From contig NW_025062479.1 of the NCBI RefSeq assembly GCF_000002995.4, positions 2,997,721 through 3,061,720 of the forward strand: 64,000 nucleotides of DNA, read 5' to 3'. Under the pieces are notes generated by a model that was not told where the DNA came from, made no database searches, and worked only from the letters and a program-made list of their open reading frames with translations. The position numbers were made by a program, and so were the translations under genes. The DNA is from Brugia malayi (Eukaryota > Nematoda > Chromadorea > Rhabditida > Onchocercidae). Positions 22,801 to 36,108 of this stretch are shown piece by piece. The stretch's first letter is position 1, and each line of letters opens with the position of its first letter.

Positions 22801-25800
22801 AGCAAATAGTGACGTAATTGAATCTTATGACTTGACAGATAACTGACTATCCGTAAGAAAATCAAATCTACCATGGAATTATCAGTGACATATCAGTCAA
22901 ACGAAGTGCATCATCTTCTTCCATCTACCCATTAATTATTTTATAGTTAATATTTTTGAATATTCAAATGTTTGTTTAGTATTTATCAAAATTGCTAATC
23001 ATTTTGTTTTCTATATGGGACTGATTGGAGAAAAGAATTGAGTAAACTGAATAAAAATTACAGCACGATTAATCGGCCAGTGAAAACCTTTTCCTAATAA
23101 TTATAGAAGCAATTAGTACAACATATTTAAAGTGCAAAATTTTTGTTAAAAAAAAAAAAAAAAAAAAAGAGAAGAGGAAAAAGTGGAATTATGTTGAATT
23201 ATAATCAACTTTTAGCATCTTCTATTTAAGCACATTAAGTGAGGTAATGAGTATAATGCAAATATTTTCATATTGCACATATCTCAAATAATATATCATA
23301 ATTATGAATGCTATGGCAGAAAAGTTAAACTTCAATGAATGTTATTAAATTTAATGTCTACACATCAGGTCGATCTTACTCTCCAAGTGCCCACTTTTTT
23401 TTTTTTATGAGTTATTGAATAATAAATGAAAATTTCAGAATGTTACTTTCTATTTATTAAATGAACATTTTCTAATGTTGTTCTAAAAAGATCTTCGTAA
23501 TACAATCAGTTAATTGAATTCTGAATTGAATTTCCATATGGTTCATATTACTTGATGACCTGTAAGATCCATACAGTAATCTTTTAGGAAGTATTCTTTC
23601 TTACCGCGGCAAAATGTTCTGGTAGCATAATGATCTAATTTTGTGATAAGTGATCACAAGAAGATATAAATGATAACTTACTGTTGTAAACTTGACAAAT
23701 GATTGCAGTTACTTCAACTATTTCAATTTATTTTAAAACTTTAAAATTATATTTCAATATTACTTTTTTCCACTACTTTTTTCTGTTTTATTAAGAAAGA
23801 ATTTAATGACAAGTATGAAAGTATGGATATAAGTAATAATTTCATACAATTTAGCTGCGTTGAAAGATCGTTCACCTACTACAACTGGTTATTGTCATCT
23901 GCTTGGTTCAGTGTATTGGACATATCCTTATTAATAAGTTCAAATTCATAATCAGTTAAAATTCATAAGTCATACAAGAAAAATTGAAATCCAGTATGAT
24001 TTTTCACATTTTCTAAACTTCATCTAAATGATTTAATGATAAATGGATATTTAAATAGATCAATAATACATAAATTAGATCAACACTACTTTTTTTCAGA
24101 TACTTCTCTGAAACTCATTCTTTATGCTAGAAATTTCTAAAACTACTGAGAATAAACTTTGTGAACAAATTAAACAATCAAAAATAATACGACATTTTAT
24201 GAAACATTCCCACTAGATCATTAATGATTTCCTGCCATCCATTTCCGTTTTTCAATCAATTCTAGCTTTCCAGAAATTTTCCTTTTAATTTGAATGAAAA
24301 AAAAAATCAGTAATTTTGATAAATTTAAGGTGATAATTATTTCGGTATAGTTTTATTACAAATTTTGGTATAATTTTAGTATAAATATATAAGTAGAACG
24401 AATTTTTGTTGTAGATTAATTATGTGTGTCATACTTCATCATACACTTTCAAACTGTTCGTCTATAAATTGTAAAATTTTTTTTTTGTTTTTTAAGTAAG
24501 TAAAAATAGTAACATATATTATGGATAGATTTAAAGAACTTTAATGATTTTATAAAAAATTAGTAGAAATTAACAATTAGCAGAAGTTGATATAGCATAG
24601 TTACCATTAGCATAGATAAGAGAAATCATTATCAAAAGCATTAAAAAATTTCCAGAAGTTATCTCATATCCACGCATAAAGTTACCAATTTTGAAATCCT
24701 CAACAATATGATATACTGTTTTAAAATTGCACGAAATTACTCATGAAACTTTGTAAGTTAAGAAAAGTCTATGAAATATTGCTCAAACAACATGTTAGAG
24801 TAAATTATTGATAATCCTTTGTGATTTTTTTAAATGATAATTGCATGTATGAAAATGTTTTTAAAAGTTTCACAGTATTTGAAATTAATTTAGCTATTCT
24901 GTATTGGAATTAGCTTCAGAAATTAGATGCCATATGAACTAATAATGCTTTATTCCATTTTTCAGCATGAATAAGAAATTGGTTTAGGAAAATTATGAAT
25001 AATAATGGTTTGATGTTTTCTGTAACAAAATTTGCTCAACCATTTAACAATTTAAAATATATTCAAAAGTACCACTTGAATTGTTAGCAGAAGTGGAACC
25101 ATTCTGTTAATGTTTCAAAGCAAAGGAAATTTTTTCAACCGAAAGAAAAAATTTTTTATTTTTCAAATTTTCATGATAATTGAAAAACATTTTTATTAAC
25201 CAAAGCATAATAGGTTCTTTTAATTTTCATTTTTTAAACAAAACAATATAATGATTATATTTTATTAAGCAAATTTTGAAAGAAAAACAAAAAAAAAATT
25301 ATACAAGTCAAAAAAAAAAAAGAAAATGCTTATTATTCTAATGAATTAAAGAGCAAAATAACTTAATGTTCAAAGAATAGGAAGCTTATTAGCAAATTCA
25401 AGGCTAACTTCATCCACTTAATGAGTCTAATTCGAAGTAGACTTAGTCTAGTTTAAGTTATTTAATAGATGAACCCCAGTAAATCTCACATTTATCGTAC
25501 AGCAAAAATGATTTCCATTATGATACACACAAACAAAAAAAAAAAAAGAAAGCGTTAATCAATAGGTTAATTAGAATTAAGGACAAATTAATTTTTAATC
25601 ATTAAAAAGAACTAAAAACTTTAACTAAGAAAAATTAGAAGACATAATTAAGATGGAACATTTATCCAATTATTTATTATTGCATATGTGAGTAACCAGT
25701 TTTAAAAATGAATTTTCGTATAAGGAATCAAACGTATGGAAAATTTTTTCTTCAAATGTAAAAATTTTATGTTAAAGTTTCATCTTGAAATTTTCTCTTT

Positions 25801-28800
25801 TTTCAACTTTAATCAAATTTTTTATTGTCTATATAGATTTGTGGTGCAAAATTTTATTTGTACTTCGCTTGCTTTATCGTTTTTCTAGAAAGTGCTTTGG
25901 GAGAACAAAAAAAAAAAGAAAAAAAAAAGCAATTTTGCTACCATTCCAAAATTTTCGTAATCCTCTTTGTAAAATGTTTGGATAATTAGGTAGTATATTA
26001 GCGTGTTACAAGAAATTGAATAGAAAGACATCGAGTATTAAAATGATTGATTCAATATCAAAGATTTCTAACTAATATAATCTTTTAAATTTCTTCAAAC
26101 TATCAGCTTTAATTCGATTAATTAATTAAGCTAACAAGTTTTTTAAATTTTGTAAATAATTATTAATCGTAAATAGTATAGATGAAGTGACCATCATCAA
26201 TTTTATCACCATGTTGTGTTATTATCTGAAATGAATAGCAATATCTGTCTTAGAAATTTCAATTAGTTTTCCAATCCTTTGCTTCAAATTAGAAGAAAAA
26301 ATAAGTAGTAATAAATACTGTATGATATAAAAGTACAATTAAAGAGAATTTAAAGAGTTATTATTTCCATGTTAATAACAAAATGAATAAAAACTAATAG
26401 AAAAAAAAAAAAAAAAAAACGAATTGTTCATATATTTTTTTTCTTTGAGTTAAGATAGATATCAATGATCAGATATGATCAAATATTTACAGTGCAATAA
26501 ATTAAGTTAATCTAACGAATGTCGGATGGAAATTGACAAATATTTCAAATTTTAACCTGAACGACGATTATGTTTACTTTATATGGCCCCTTTTATAAAA
26601 TACTCAAAATATTATTTACATATGAATTTATTCAGAACCATTTATAATTTTATCATTGATGATTTATCTTTAAGATCATTAGATTAATGATTTAAAATAG
26701 TTCGAAAGAAAGCATTGATGAATTCATCGCAATGATTACTAATGCTAATTATCTTTTTTTATAAAACAATTATACACTGCTATTTAGTTTTTTTCAAACA
26801 GATGACTGATGAAATTATATGAGTTTTATGAAATTTGAAATGTTCAAGATATGGATTGGATAAAAAATTGAGGAAAAAATGGGCGAAAAATTCAAAAATG
26901 TCAATAATTTTTTCATGTATTTTTGTTTTCAATGAAATGTTGATTCATTTAATAATCTTTTATGAAATACAATGATATTTGTAATTAAATTAAATGAGAA
27001 CAAAAAATTAGAATTATTTAATAATTGTTTTGGATGAGAGTACGAAATATGCTTTAATTAAATGAAAATGATAGAAAGCATTGTTCTTAACATAAACTAT
27101 TTTATTAAAATACTAAATTTGTCAAAGTTCAAATATCCATGTGCTTTTGCTTATTTCTTTTCTCTCTTTAAAAAAAATAAGAGGAAAAAGAAAAAAAAAA
27201 CTAGGAAGAAGAAGGAAAATAAGAGAAAAGGAAGAAGAAAAAGCAGAAGAAGAAGGATTACTTTCTCTCTTCCTTTTCTAAATATGCCATACATAAAAGG
27301 TCACTTTTCATTTTTACTTTTAGTTTCTTTCTTTCCTTTTTCTTCATAACCGATAACAGTCTAATCTTCCTGTTTCAACTAGTACCATAAAAAATAAAAT
27401 AAAATAAAAAATAAGCCAGGAATCTCATCCATTTGTCATTGGTGAAGGAATATTAATAAAATTAATTGTTAATGTAATATCAGTGTAACATAAGGGAGTT
27501 TTTTTTTTTTTTTTTGAATTTATTGAAATTAGTTTGATATAGGGAAATGTAAGGTTTTATCTTTCTAAAATTAATGAATTTCTCATTAATTATCCAAGCA
27601 TTGCGTGAAATTATTCAGTTGAGGCAATAAATATTAGCAATAAGAATAGAAGTATCTATTAGAAATGAAATATTTGTAACAAAGTATTGAAGCTTAAATG
27701 ATTAATATAAGGAGAAAGAAATATAACCATTGATGGAGTATACTTTCACTTATTACTCTTTTTTTTTGGATCATTCTTGCGTTTTCATTGTTGAAAATGG
27801 AAAATGCTAGACAAATTTTGAGGTGTTTACTGAGAAGAATTAGAAAAAAGTAGCTCTAATATTTTGGAGTAAAATTTTGCTATTCGTATTAACATTTAAT
27901 ATTTTTGAAAGAAATGAAAAATTTATTTTTCAAAATGTAGATATAACATGACATCATTTTTTTCGTTTTTTGAAAATCACCTCTTTTTTTAAAAAAAAAA
28001 AAGAATAAAACAAAAAAAAAAAAATAATAATAATTACTACTGCATAATGCTAATCATTATTAAATAGCACAAAATGCTAAACATAACTAATCATAAATCA
28101 AACATTACTTTTACTTCCTTTAATCTTTTAGAAAATTAAACATTTTCTTATACAAAATTTTTCTGATATATTCGTAAAATTTTTAAGCCAACATAATGCT
28201 TTAATTCTCTGAACTCTTTCTCATTTTCAACTGATTTTTAGTTTTTTCTCCATGAACTTTAGCTCATATGTTTGCTTTGCTTTTTTTCCTTTTTTTTCTT
28301 TTTTTTTTTTTTTTGGAAGTGCAATTCAGTGAAGCGTGTTCAAAAGTAAATTGAAAATTTTTGAATAGTTTAGATGTGTGGTCATATTTTTATACTTTGT
28401 GCATTTATTTATCTTTTCGTTGTGGAGACAGCTAATTACAATAATTGCGATTTTCGCTTCATTCGCCTCACAGTTTTAATTGAATGACTTTTTCTCTGTA
28501 CAATTAAATTCCCTCTTACTTTTTTCGTCTTTTTCTCTTCTCTTAAAAAAAAAAAAGAGAGCAATGGAATGAAAGACATTGCTTGAGTATTTGTAAATGT
28601 TATTTATGTTGAGATAAAAAAATATGAAAAACTTTAAATTAAATTGTGAAATACAATACAAATTTTTGTAAATCCTAAATCTCAATGATTTTAGATATTC
28701 TAGATTTTTTTTCCGGAATTTTTTGGTTTCCTCCTTCCAAGTATAATTTACCATTATTATGTCATCAACGATTATTTTCATTTGCTTTGATTTTTATCAA

Positions 28801-30014
28801 AAAAAAAAAAAATATGTCAAAATTAGTCTCATAATGCAGTAATACTTCTTGCTTTTTGAGCGGAAAATGAATATGGATGACAAATTGAGAGGAAGCCATT
28901 AATGGATAAGGAATTACTAACTCTTTGTCCGTCTATCAAAGTACAATGTCCAGATTGTTTTTACAATTTTTTTTTTTCCTTTTTTTTTATAAAAAAAAAA
29001 AAAGAAATATTGGACCAGAAAGAAAAAAATAAGCATGCACTCTCAGCATGTTTTATTTTTTTCATATAACTTGCCGATGTATCTTAACTAATTTTATTTG
29101 TTGATGATATTTTTCTTCAAATTTCAAATGGTAACAATAATGATAACACTGAACTTTAACCCTGCTATATTTTTTATAAATGTTATAAATGAATATATGA
29201 TAAGATACTTTAAATAAAGTTATAATTGCTTACAGTTAATAAAATATCATTTTAGTCAGCATATTATTAATATCTCAATATAATATATCAAAATTTTTTG
29301 GTGAAAAAAAAAAATAAATTAAGGAGGAAAAAAGAAACGAAAAGGATAGATTTTTCATTAAACTCTAATAAAAATTTTCAAACATATTAAAAATATTAAA
29401 AATGCATTCATTTTTGATATAAAAAAATTTTACTTTGAAATATTTTACAGCGTGTGCACTTCGTAGATCATTTAAATCATTTGTCAGAATAATTTAAAGA
29501 TGATGCACTTTTTATGCAGGAAGTTTTATGACAAGTCTCAACTTCCCGTTTTCAATCTCTTATAAATATTAGATAAGTTAATAGAATTTTTTTTTTGTTG
29601 TATTATTGCTCCAAGTTCATTTTATTGCATGAAAAAAATGAGACCATTAAACAATTTTGTTTGTTCATTTAATGTATAGTCTGTTTAATGAAATTAACTC
29701 ATCCATTAAATTAATATAGTTAATGATAGTTTAGATTAGTGGATCATTTAATGCGTTGTAGTGAATTCTTAAATTTTTTAAAGTTTATTATTGTTTTTGA
29801 AAATGTTTTGTTTCTTCAGTAATGTTAAGAAAATATGAGTATTGATTTCAAGTTATATTGTTTATTTCTATAAAACTTTTCATGGAAATTACAAAATGTT
29901 TTATTGCAACAAATAGAATGAAACAGTGGTGAAATTTCCAATCATATGGAAATATATTTTTTTTTGGATAACGAAAGGTTTTCAATAATTACATTATAGT
30001 TTTAGTTGCATTTG
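19811..30014. other. Gene-poor, very AT-rich stretch
   Basis: From 19.8 to about 21.6 kb composition still resembles the gene island and probably includes the SR gene's 3' UTR. After that the DNA is extremely AT-rich with many A and T runs. No gene could be built on either strand. Isolated exon-like fragments (around 23.6, 23.87-23.94, 29.46-29.57 kb) lack partners. A (TA)n run lies at about 21677-21694. Purine-rich AAG/AAA clusters (27.17-27.25 kb) give Lys/Arg-rich shadow frames. Confidence 0.5.
21473..21508. other. Perfect 14-bp hairpin
   Basis: CTCCAGATCAGTAA (21473-21486) is followed, after an 8-base loop, by its exact reverse complement (21495-21508). Stem GC content is above the surroundings. 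It could fold in an RNA from either strand; too short for a typical microRNA precursor. Function unknown. Confidence 0.6.
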
Positions 30015-31305
30015 ATGGGTTCATCAGCGGATAAAAGTTTATACCAACAACAACGATTTACTGTAACACATTCCACAACATTTAATTCAAGTATGTTTAG
30101 TTTCATTTGATATATTCATTTCCTATTTTCATCCTTTCTTGCTAAAATTAAAAGTGAAAAAGATAAAAAATGGAATTTTTACAAATTTTAAGATAGCTTT
30201 AACTTATATTCTTTCAGTTGTTAGAAAATAACAAGTTCCTTTTGAAGCATTTATATTTTTTAAAATATTACGTTTGTAAGATGAAAAAAAAAAGTTGCAT
30301 TGTGAAATCAAAACGAATATGATGAATAACTCTGAAATATCTGGTTAAAGCTTATTAAGTTATGATAATCAAGCAAGAATTTAACCGTGTTTTTTTGTAA
30401 GAGCAAATCAATGTAGTACTATACGTCGTGATATATTAACCTAAATATGTAATATAAAATGTAATGGATCATCAATGAATCCGGTTAAAATGAAATAAAT
30501 TTTATCAAGGAAATGATATATTATTATACGCTTTATCTTTTATGTTTATCATTTTAAATAACATTCAATCATTTTCAGTTAACAAAATGGTCGTTAATTA
30601 GGAAACGGTAAGATATGGTTATTTATGCTTCAATTTTAATAGAATTATATGATAAATAAAAAAAAGAGAAAGAATTTTAGCATATGAGTACATTTTTTAT
30701 TCTTTAGAATTAATTTTTTGAAAGTTTGTTGCAGATATCGCATCAAATGATTTTACAAAACAATTTGCAACTTATTGGAATCCATCCACAGAAATACGCT
30801 ACGAAAATTGGCTACAAGCGCAAAGGAAACAATTTCATACCCAAAAAGAATATGATCATTGTTAGCATTTATAACTGTGACATTTTGTTCTTCTTCATTC
30901 TCTTTTCTATAATTTCAAATACACAATATTTAATGGATTTGAAATTTAAAAGTTAGAGACAATTTCTTCTCATTTCACTTCATTTATTTACTCTTTTTTT
31001 TTTTCACTTACATCACTAAATTTTTGTATTTACTTTTGAAAGAATTAACTTTCTAACAATTATATTTGTAATGGGAAGATTGAATAAAATAATTTCAATT
31101 ACTACATTATAATTAAATAATTCAAATGTTGATAACATGGATGAGAAAAAAAATTTTTTTTTTTTTTTGCCTTAGACAAATAATATAAACATTTTCAGCC
31201 ATTTATCAATTAAAATCCTCATTCGCATGTACCAATCAATTCATTAGTTCATTTTCGAGATCACAAACTTGTCTAGAAGATGACACTCGATGTACTTCAA
31301 AGTAA
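30015..31305 (+). CDS. Small unknown protein gene (about 102 or 68 aa)
   Basis: Not recognised. Exon 1 is 30015-30090 (MGSSADKSLYQQQRF on to TFNS, donor CAA|GTATGT). Exon 2 starts at 30735 after TTGCAG in the matching phase and reads NDFTKQFATYWNP, EIRYENWLQAQRKQFHTQ and EYDH, with codon use and composition unlike the AT-rich surroundings. Two ends are possible. Reading on gives a stop at 30863-30865 and 68 residues. A weak donor (T|GTTAGC at 30861) joins in phase to an exon 31199-31305 after TTTCAG (IYQLKSSFACTNQF, TCLEDDTRCTSK, stop) for 102 residues with three cysteines in the last exon. There is no signal peptide or membrane segment. It is soluble and basic/aromatic-rich, with a WNP and an ENWLQAQRK motif. 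It lies alone in a gene desert. Confidence 0.55.
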
Positions 31306-32798
31306 ATGAAAGGACAGCATGGATCACTCTTGCATCATTTCATCTTCTTTTCTTTTTTTTTTTTTCGCTCTTTTTTTTTACAAATGTGCCATAAATGAAA
31401 AGTGAAAAAGAAAAATGCTCATATTGTATTTCGCGTTGCTAAGACAACGAAGATTTTAAATAATATAACTATCATTAACAATTGTTGAATTGTTCATATT
31501 TGTATCAAATTTTGCAGTTTCAATAGTGAAAGGAATATAAAAGTTTTTATGAAATTTGCACTTGAAATTATTTTCATTCACTTTTATTAGTTTTTATTTG
31601 ATAATTTTTGCTTTTATTATTTTTTTTTAAATAAAGAAGCAAAAAAAAAACTCCCAAAGTAGGAAAAAAGGCAAAATTAAGAATTGGTTGAAATTTTGAA
31701 TACTATTATTTGTTTATAAGATCTTAGTGTAAAACGGCACTAATTATTTTTACCTGTTAATCACAATTTTTTAGAATTTAATATAATTTAATTATTGAAA
31801 TGTCCGTCAAATTTCAATCGCTCTCTTTGTATTTTTAATGAATTACTGTTTGAAATTTCAAGTGATTATGTGAGATTTCTGATTTTTTTTTTTTTTGTTT
31901 TGTTTTGTTTTGTTTTGTTTCTTCAGTTTATCAGATAAATATTTCATTGCAGTAAATTTTTGGCTTATTATTTTTTCAAAGATGACACAGTATGAATGAT
32001 GCTAATTACTATAATTGTAAAATGATGTTGGAAGCTTGAAATTATTTTTCGTCTTTATTCTAGTTTATTGTTCATTTCCAGTTTGTGTCTTTATATCCTT
32101 CCTGCTATTTTCATTTTCATTTTTTTAAAAACCCTTTCTTTCTTATTCTTTTCGTAGTTGCTAAAGTGCAGTATAATTGAAAAAGATCCATCTTATTGAA
32201 TGGAACTTTTTTTGGCCAATTTTTAATGGATTAAAATGGCTAAACATTTTCATGGAGCCATTTTTTCTTCTTTTTTTTTTTTTTTTTTTCCTTTTTCATT
32301 TATTTAGTAAACATCGTTTTAGAATCAATGTTTCTGACTTTATCGTTTTCCATTTTGTTTCCTTTTTTTTTTAACTTTTGATTGGTATAGATGATGCGAG
32401 CAATACTGATGTCAATTTTGCACAAAAATACTTGAAAGGATGAACGCAAGAAAGTAGATAAATTGCATGCAAAAAGAAAAATGGGAAAAAAATCAAAATA
32501 TAATAATACAGCATGCAGTTTGCAATACAGCCTGCAATCAGTGAATAAGTGATAAGGAGAAATATGCAATCAAAATTGATGATTATTCGCGATTCATTTT
32601 TCATTTATTCATATCATCAATTGGTGCAAAAATTTTTTTTCTTCCTTTTCTTCATCCTTTTGTTCAAATATTCTTCTGAAATGAAATAATACAAATTTTT
32701 TTTATTCCCTCTTTCACTTAGCCCAGAAATGAATTTCATTTATTGCACTGACAAATTTGATTTCAATATAAAAATTTTAAAAACCCTCTTTTCTTTTT

Positions 32799-32833
<35 letters not shown>

Positions 32834-33959
32834 ATCAAATGACGTGATAATTAGAAAAGAATAGAGAATGATAAATTTGCTGTCAAATATTAACATTGGA
32901 ACGTTGTGGGTGTTTAATTGTAATTTTTCAGAAAAATATAAAATGCTGCAAAAGGCCATTTCAGATTTGATGATTTCAAATACTAATTCCATTATGCCAA
33001 AAGAAAGTTTTCCTACACCATCAAAGTCATATGCCAGGTTATAATTTATGTTAATAAACTTTGACTCTGAACTTTCGCATAAATTATGTCCAATGCGTCT
33101 CACAAATTATGACAATTATAATTGATTGAAACTAATTCGAATGAAAGCAAAGTATTGTAGTTTGAAAATTCGATAAATGTTGTTATGAGCTAAATGCTGT
33201 AGATGCAATTTATCCTTTGATGACTGTGAAATATTTGTAAATGCTTCAGGTTTATTTTCAATAACAATTAATTTTTTTTTCTGTAAATATGAAAGTAACG
33301 TTTTTAATGATTTATAGGAAGATAATTAATTTTTGAAAATAAAGCAAAAAGCTTCAGAAGGTGAAAATTTGGAATGAGTATGAAAGAAGTGACTTCATTT
33401 TTTGTTTTGTCTCATTTTTATTTATTTTCTTTATTTTTTTATTTTTACTTTTTCTTCTTATTTTTCCATTTTTTTTTTCGGTTTTCAAACAATAAAAGTT
33501 TAAATGTTATTCATTTCGTAGCTACTGGAAATAATTTATGAAAGAGGTAATCTGACGAAATTTCTTCCAGCAATATTGAGGCAATAAGTTATAATTTCAA
33601 AAATAATTTCAAGCTTTGCAACTATTAACAAAATTGCAAATTGTGGCACATTAAAATTTCAAAAAATGCCATATGGATCAATAATTTTTCTTTTATTTAT
33701 TTTTTTTTTTTTAGATGTGCACAATGCTTTTGTCTTTCGCATAACAAAATACATTACATCATTAATAGATGACACTATTGTGAATACGATTTTAGCTTTA
33801 CGCACTAATTTTGCGTGATATGTGATATACGTTTTGCTCATTGCACTTACGAATGAGTAACTTAGAAATGAAATCCATAGGCTAAAATGAAGATAACTGG
33901 CTTCAGTTTACTTGTTTTCTATTATGTAGCTAATATTTTGCAAACATTGATCCAGCATC
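31306..33959. other. AT-rich stretch, no supported gene
   Basis: Runs of T and A dominate. Two minus-strand frames without stops (32371-32604, hydrophobic; 32801-33103, 100 residues) have no recognisable motif and partly come from homopolymers. A minus-strand acceptor/donor-flanked 31-bp segment at about 33848-33878 could be a further piece of the NFS1-like relic next to it. Confidence 0.45.
31893..31917 (+). repeat. (TTTTG)5 microsatellite
   Basis: Five copies of TTTTG directly after a T run. Confidence 0.9.
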
Positions 33960-34080
33960 AGTAGGAATGCGTTCCATTTCTGCAATAGTTGAACTGTTCC
34001 AGAACGCATACTCCTTTCCTGTCCCCCACCACTAATCAATGGTGTTAGCCTAACACGAGGACTATATGCTAAATTTTTGT
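33960..34080 (-). pseudogene. nfs1: Cysteine desulfurase (NFS1/IscS) fragment
   Basis: The minus strand reads SPRVRLTPLISGGGQERSMR followed by SGT. This is the highly conserved segment of IscS/NFS1 cysteine desulfurases (family form: PRVR..PL.SGGGQERG.RSGT), enzymes that supply sulfur for iron-sulfur clusters. After SGT the homology disappears in this frame; another frame continues with AEMER, like the family's E-M-E-x-D, suggesting a deletion or frameshift. A poly-pyrimidine tract ending in CAG stands about 45 bases before the motif, like a splice acceptor. No catalytic Lys or Cys segments were found nearby, so this is a relic. It may be a decayed copy of the host gene or, less likely, a Wolbachia iscS insertion; the acceptor-like tract favours the host. 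Confidence 0.65.
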
Positions 34081-34585
34081 AAAATAATAATTTTTGCTGA
34101 AAAAAGAAAAAAAAAATAAAACAAAAAATTTTCATAAAATTGATTATAAAAAAAAAAAAAAATTACCTTGTCTTTGTTTAGCTGTAAATAACATTTAGTA
34201 ATACATAGCAGATGTTTTGTAGAATTTATTTATATTTATGAATTTTGATATCATTTCTTGATGCACTTATGAAGAAACGCACATGATATAACACAATAAA
34301 TTCATTAATTTATGAATTCTTAATTGCAATAAGGCTATTAGAGTTTTGCAAAAGATACCAAAATTTGAAGAATTACTATTGGGAAAAAATTGAAAAATTC
34401 TTTCCCGGAAAAAATTTTAACATTTTGTTTAGTAATGTTAATTATAGATAAGATTAGATTGCCAATAATACTAGATATTTTATTTTACGGTATCATTCAT
34501 ATTTTCAATGATTCTGGACTAAAGATAATAAAAGACTGATAAGGCAATAATGTACTATGATATCGTTTCATATTTTAAATCACAG

Positions 34586-36108
34586 TATTGAGGCGAATTT
34601 GTCTCTGGAAGAGTTATCTGTGCAGCTTAAATGTGATCAGTGTGGGAAGTAGTTGGTAAATGCTAGTATTTGGTACGGGAATTCGTGGTAAGTCTCATTT
34701 ATTCTCTAATTTTCTAAATGTACATTTAAAATTAATTTTGAAATAAATACAGAAAAAATTTTTGGAAATATTTTATTAGCAAAAAACTTTCCCGAAAATA
34801 TTTACGTTAAATTGGATCATTTTATAATTTGCTTTTCTTTCGAAAATTTCTTCCCATTTATTTGCAAGTTTAATAGAATTTCAATTTCGTGAGAAAATGT
34901 TTTAAAATAATGCAAGTATCAAACATCGTACAGCGATACAATATCATGATAACATCCATCATTCCTATCACTTCTGCTGTGCAAATTGTCGGTAACAATT
35001 AACTATTTCGAATCTCTTGCTTTTTTAAATTGTTTCTTTACTTAATATAATATTAGCATACTGCAACTGTACTATTATAATTATTAACAGCTGTAAAAAA
35101 TATTTGATTGTTATTAATAATATGAAATTATTCATTAATTTTGTAATCAAAACTAGTTATGTAATGAGAAGTTTTACAAAAGATTGGATCAAACAATAAT
35201 TAATGTAATTAATAAAACAGAATTGGATGAAAATGCTTGCTCTTTAAAGAATAAATTTTACTGTTAGCAGTGTTAATGATTATCAATACGTCTTCCATGT
35301 CATCGCCCAATTGACAATGAAAAGAGTATTTTTGCTTTTAAGAAATACTGGTATGTTGATGTTGTAAGGATATGTTTCCTCTTTCATTTAAAATTTTTAG
35401 CTATATATTTTATTTTGTCGAAAGAAAGAAAAAAACTGACTAAAAGTAATTTATAAAAGAAAAATGCAATAAATTAAATAACTTAACGAATTACATTCCT
35501 CCATCAAATAAATATACCTTCTGATATTATTACATTTGATAATTTTAACGATTAATTCAATATTAACACTTTTTTTCCGTAACTTTTTTTAAAAACACTT
35601 TTTATATGCTAAATGTAAGAAACCTTTTTATGGTAGTAAATCAACTGAGAGAAGTGGTCGAGCTTATTGCAATAGTTGTTATGTAAAGGTTAATCAATCT
35701 TATTTAAAAATTATTTTAAACTATTGTGCATTTTTTCTCACATTCTAAGGAATCCTTTTTTTAATGTTAGCTAATTTTACCAATAACATCAAATATATGA
35801 TGATGAATGTAACTATTAGAAAAACTGATTATGACAATTTATATTTCAAAAAATCATTGTCGTTTTGAAATCACTTTCGAAGACTTCACGAATACAAAAT
35901 TCTCTATTAATTAGAAATAATTACTGCAGCTATTGCTCTAAGGATAATATTTTCAATTTGTCCAAGCTAATTTTTAGTGTTTTGCAGATGTTTGTTTCAA
36001 ATGCAATACGATACTAATGGGAAGCAATTTAAAAGTATTTGGTAAATGTTGATGTCTAAAGTGTTATGCTTGCTCAACTTGCGATACAATGCTAAATCAG
36101 AAGGATAT
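34586..36108 (+). pseudogene. unc-97: PINCH/UNC-97 LIM-domain pseudogene with introns kept
   Basis: PINCH proteins carry five LIM domains and link integrin-linked kinase to integrin adhesions. Pieces of LIM3-LIM5 are spread in order over 1.5 kb with remnant introns. LIM3 (34586-34690) reads KCDQCGK, a stop where PINCH has E, then LVNAS. LIM4 reads PCHRPIDNEKSIFAFKKYW (about 35295-35350), then HFLYAKCKKPFYGSKS and GRAYCNSCYVK (35596-35687). LIM5 (35991-36108) reads DVCFKCNTILMGSNLKVFGK, C, a TGA stop, then CLKCYACSTCDTML, matching PINCH LIM5 without gaps. Damage: two in-frame stops (Glu to TAG, Trp to TGA), a zinc-ligand Cys replaced by Tyr in LIM4, stops just ahead of LIM4, and no AG acceptor before the second LIM4 piece. 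LIM1-2 were not found. Retained introns show an unprocessed duplicate, not a retrocopy. Confidence 0.85.

Noticed and set aside
23608..23632. Minus-strand ATG with eight codons (MLPEHFAA) and a good GTAAGA donor
   Set aside because: No second exon in phase was found, so it may be chance.
28476..28781. 101-codon minus-strand frame
   Set aside because: Lys/Asn/Phe/Ile dominated, includes an A/T homopolymer, no motif.
29457..29575. Two acceptor-preceded short frames ending in stops
   Set aside because: 13-15 codons each, no upstream exon with matching phase.
32371..33103. Two minus-strand frames of 77 and 100 codons
   Set aside because: One ends in a poly-Phe run from a homopolymer and the other is hydrophobic without family signs.
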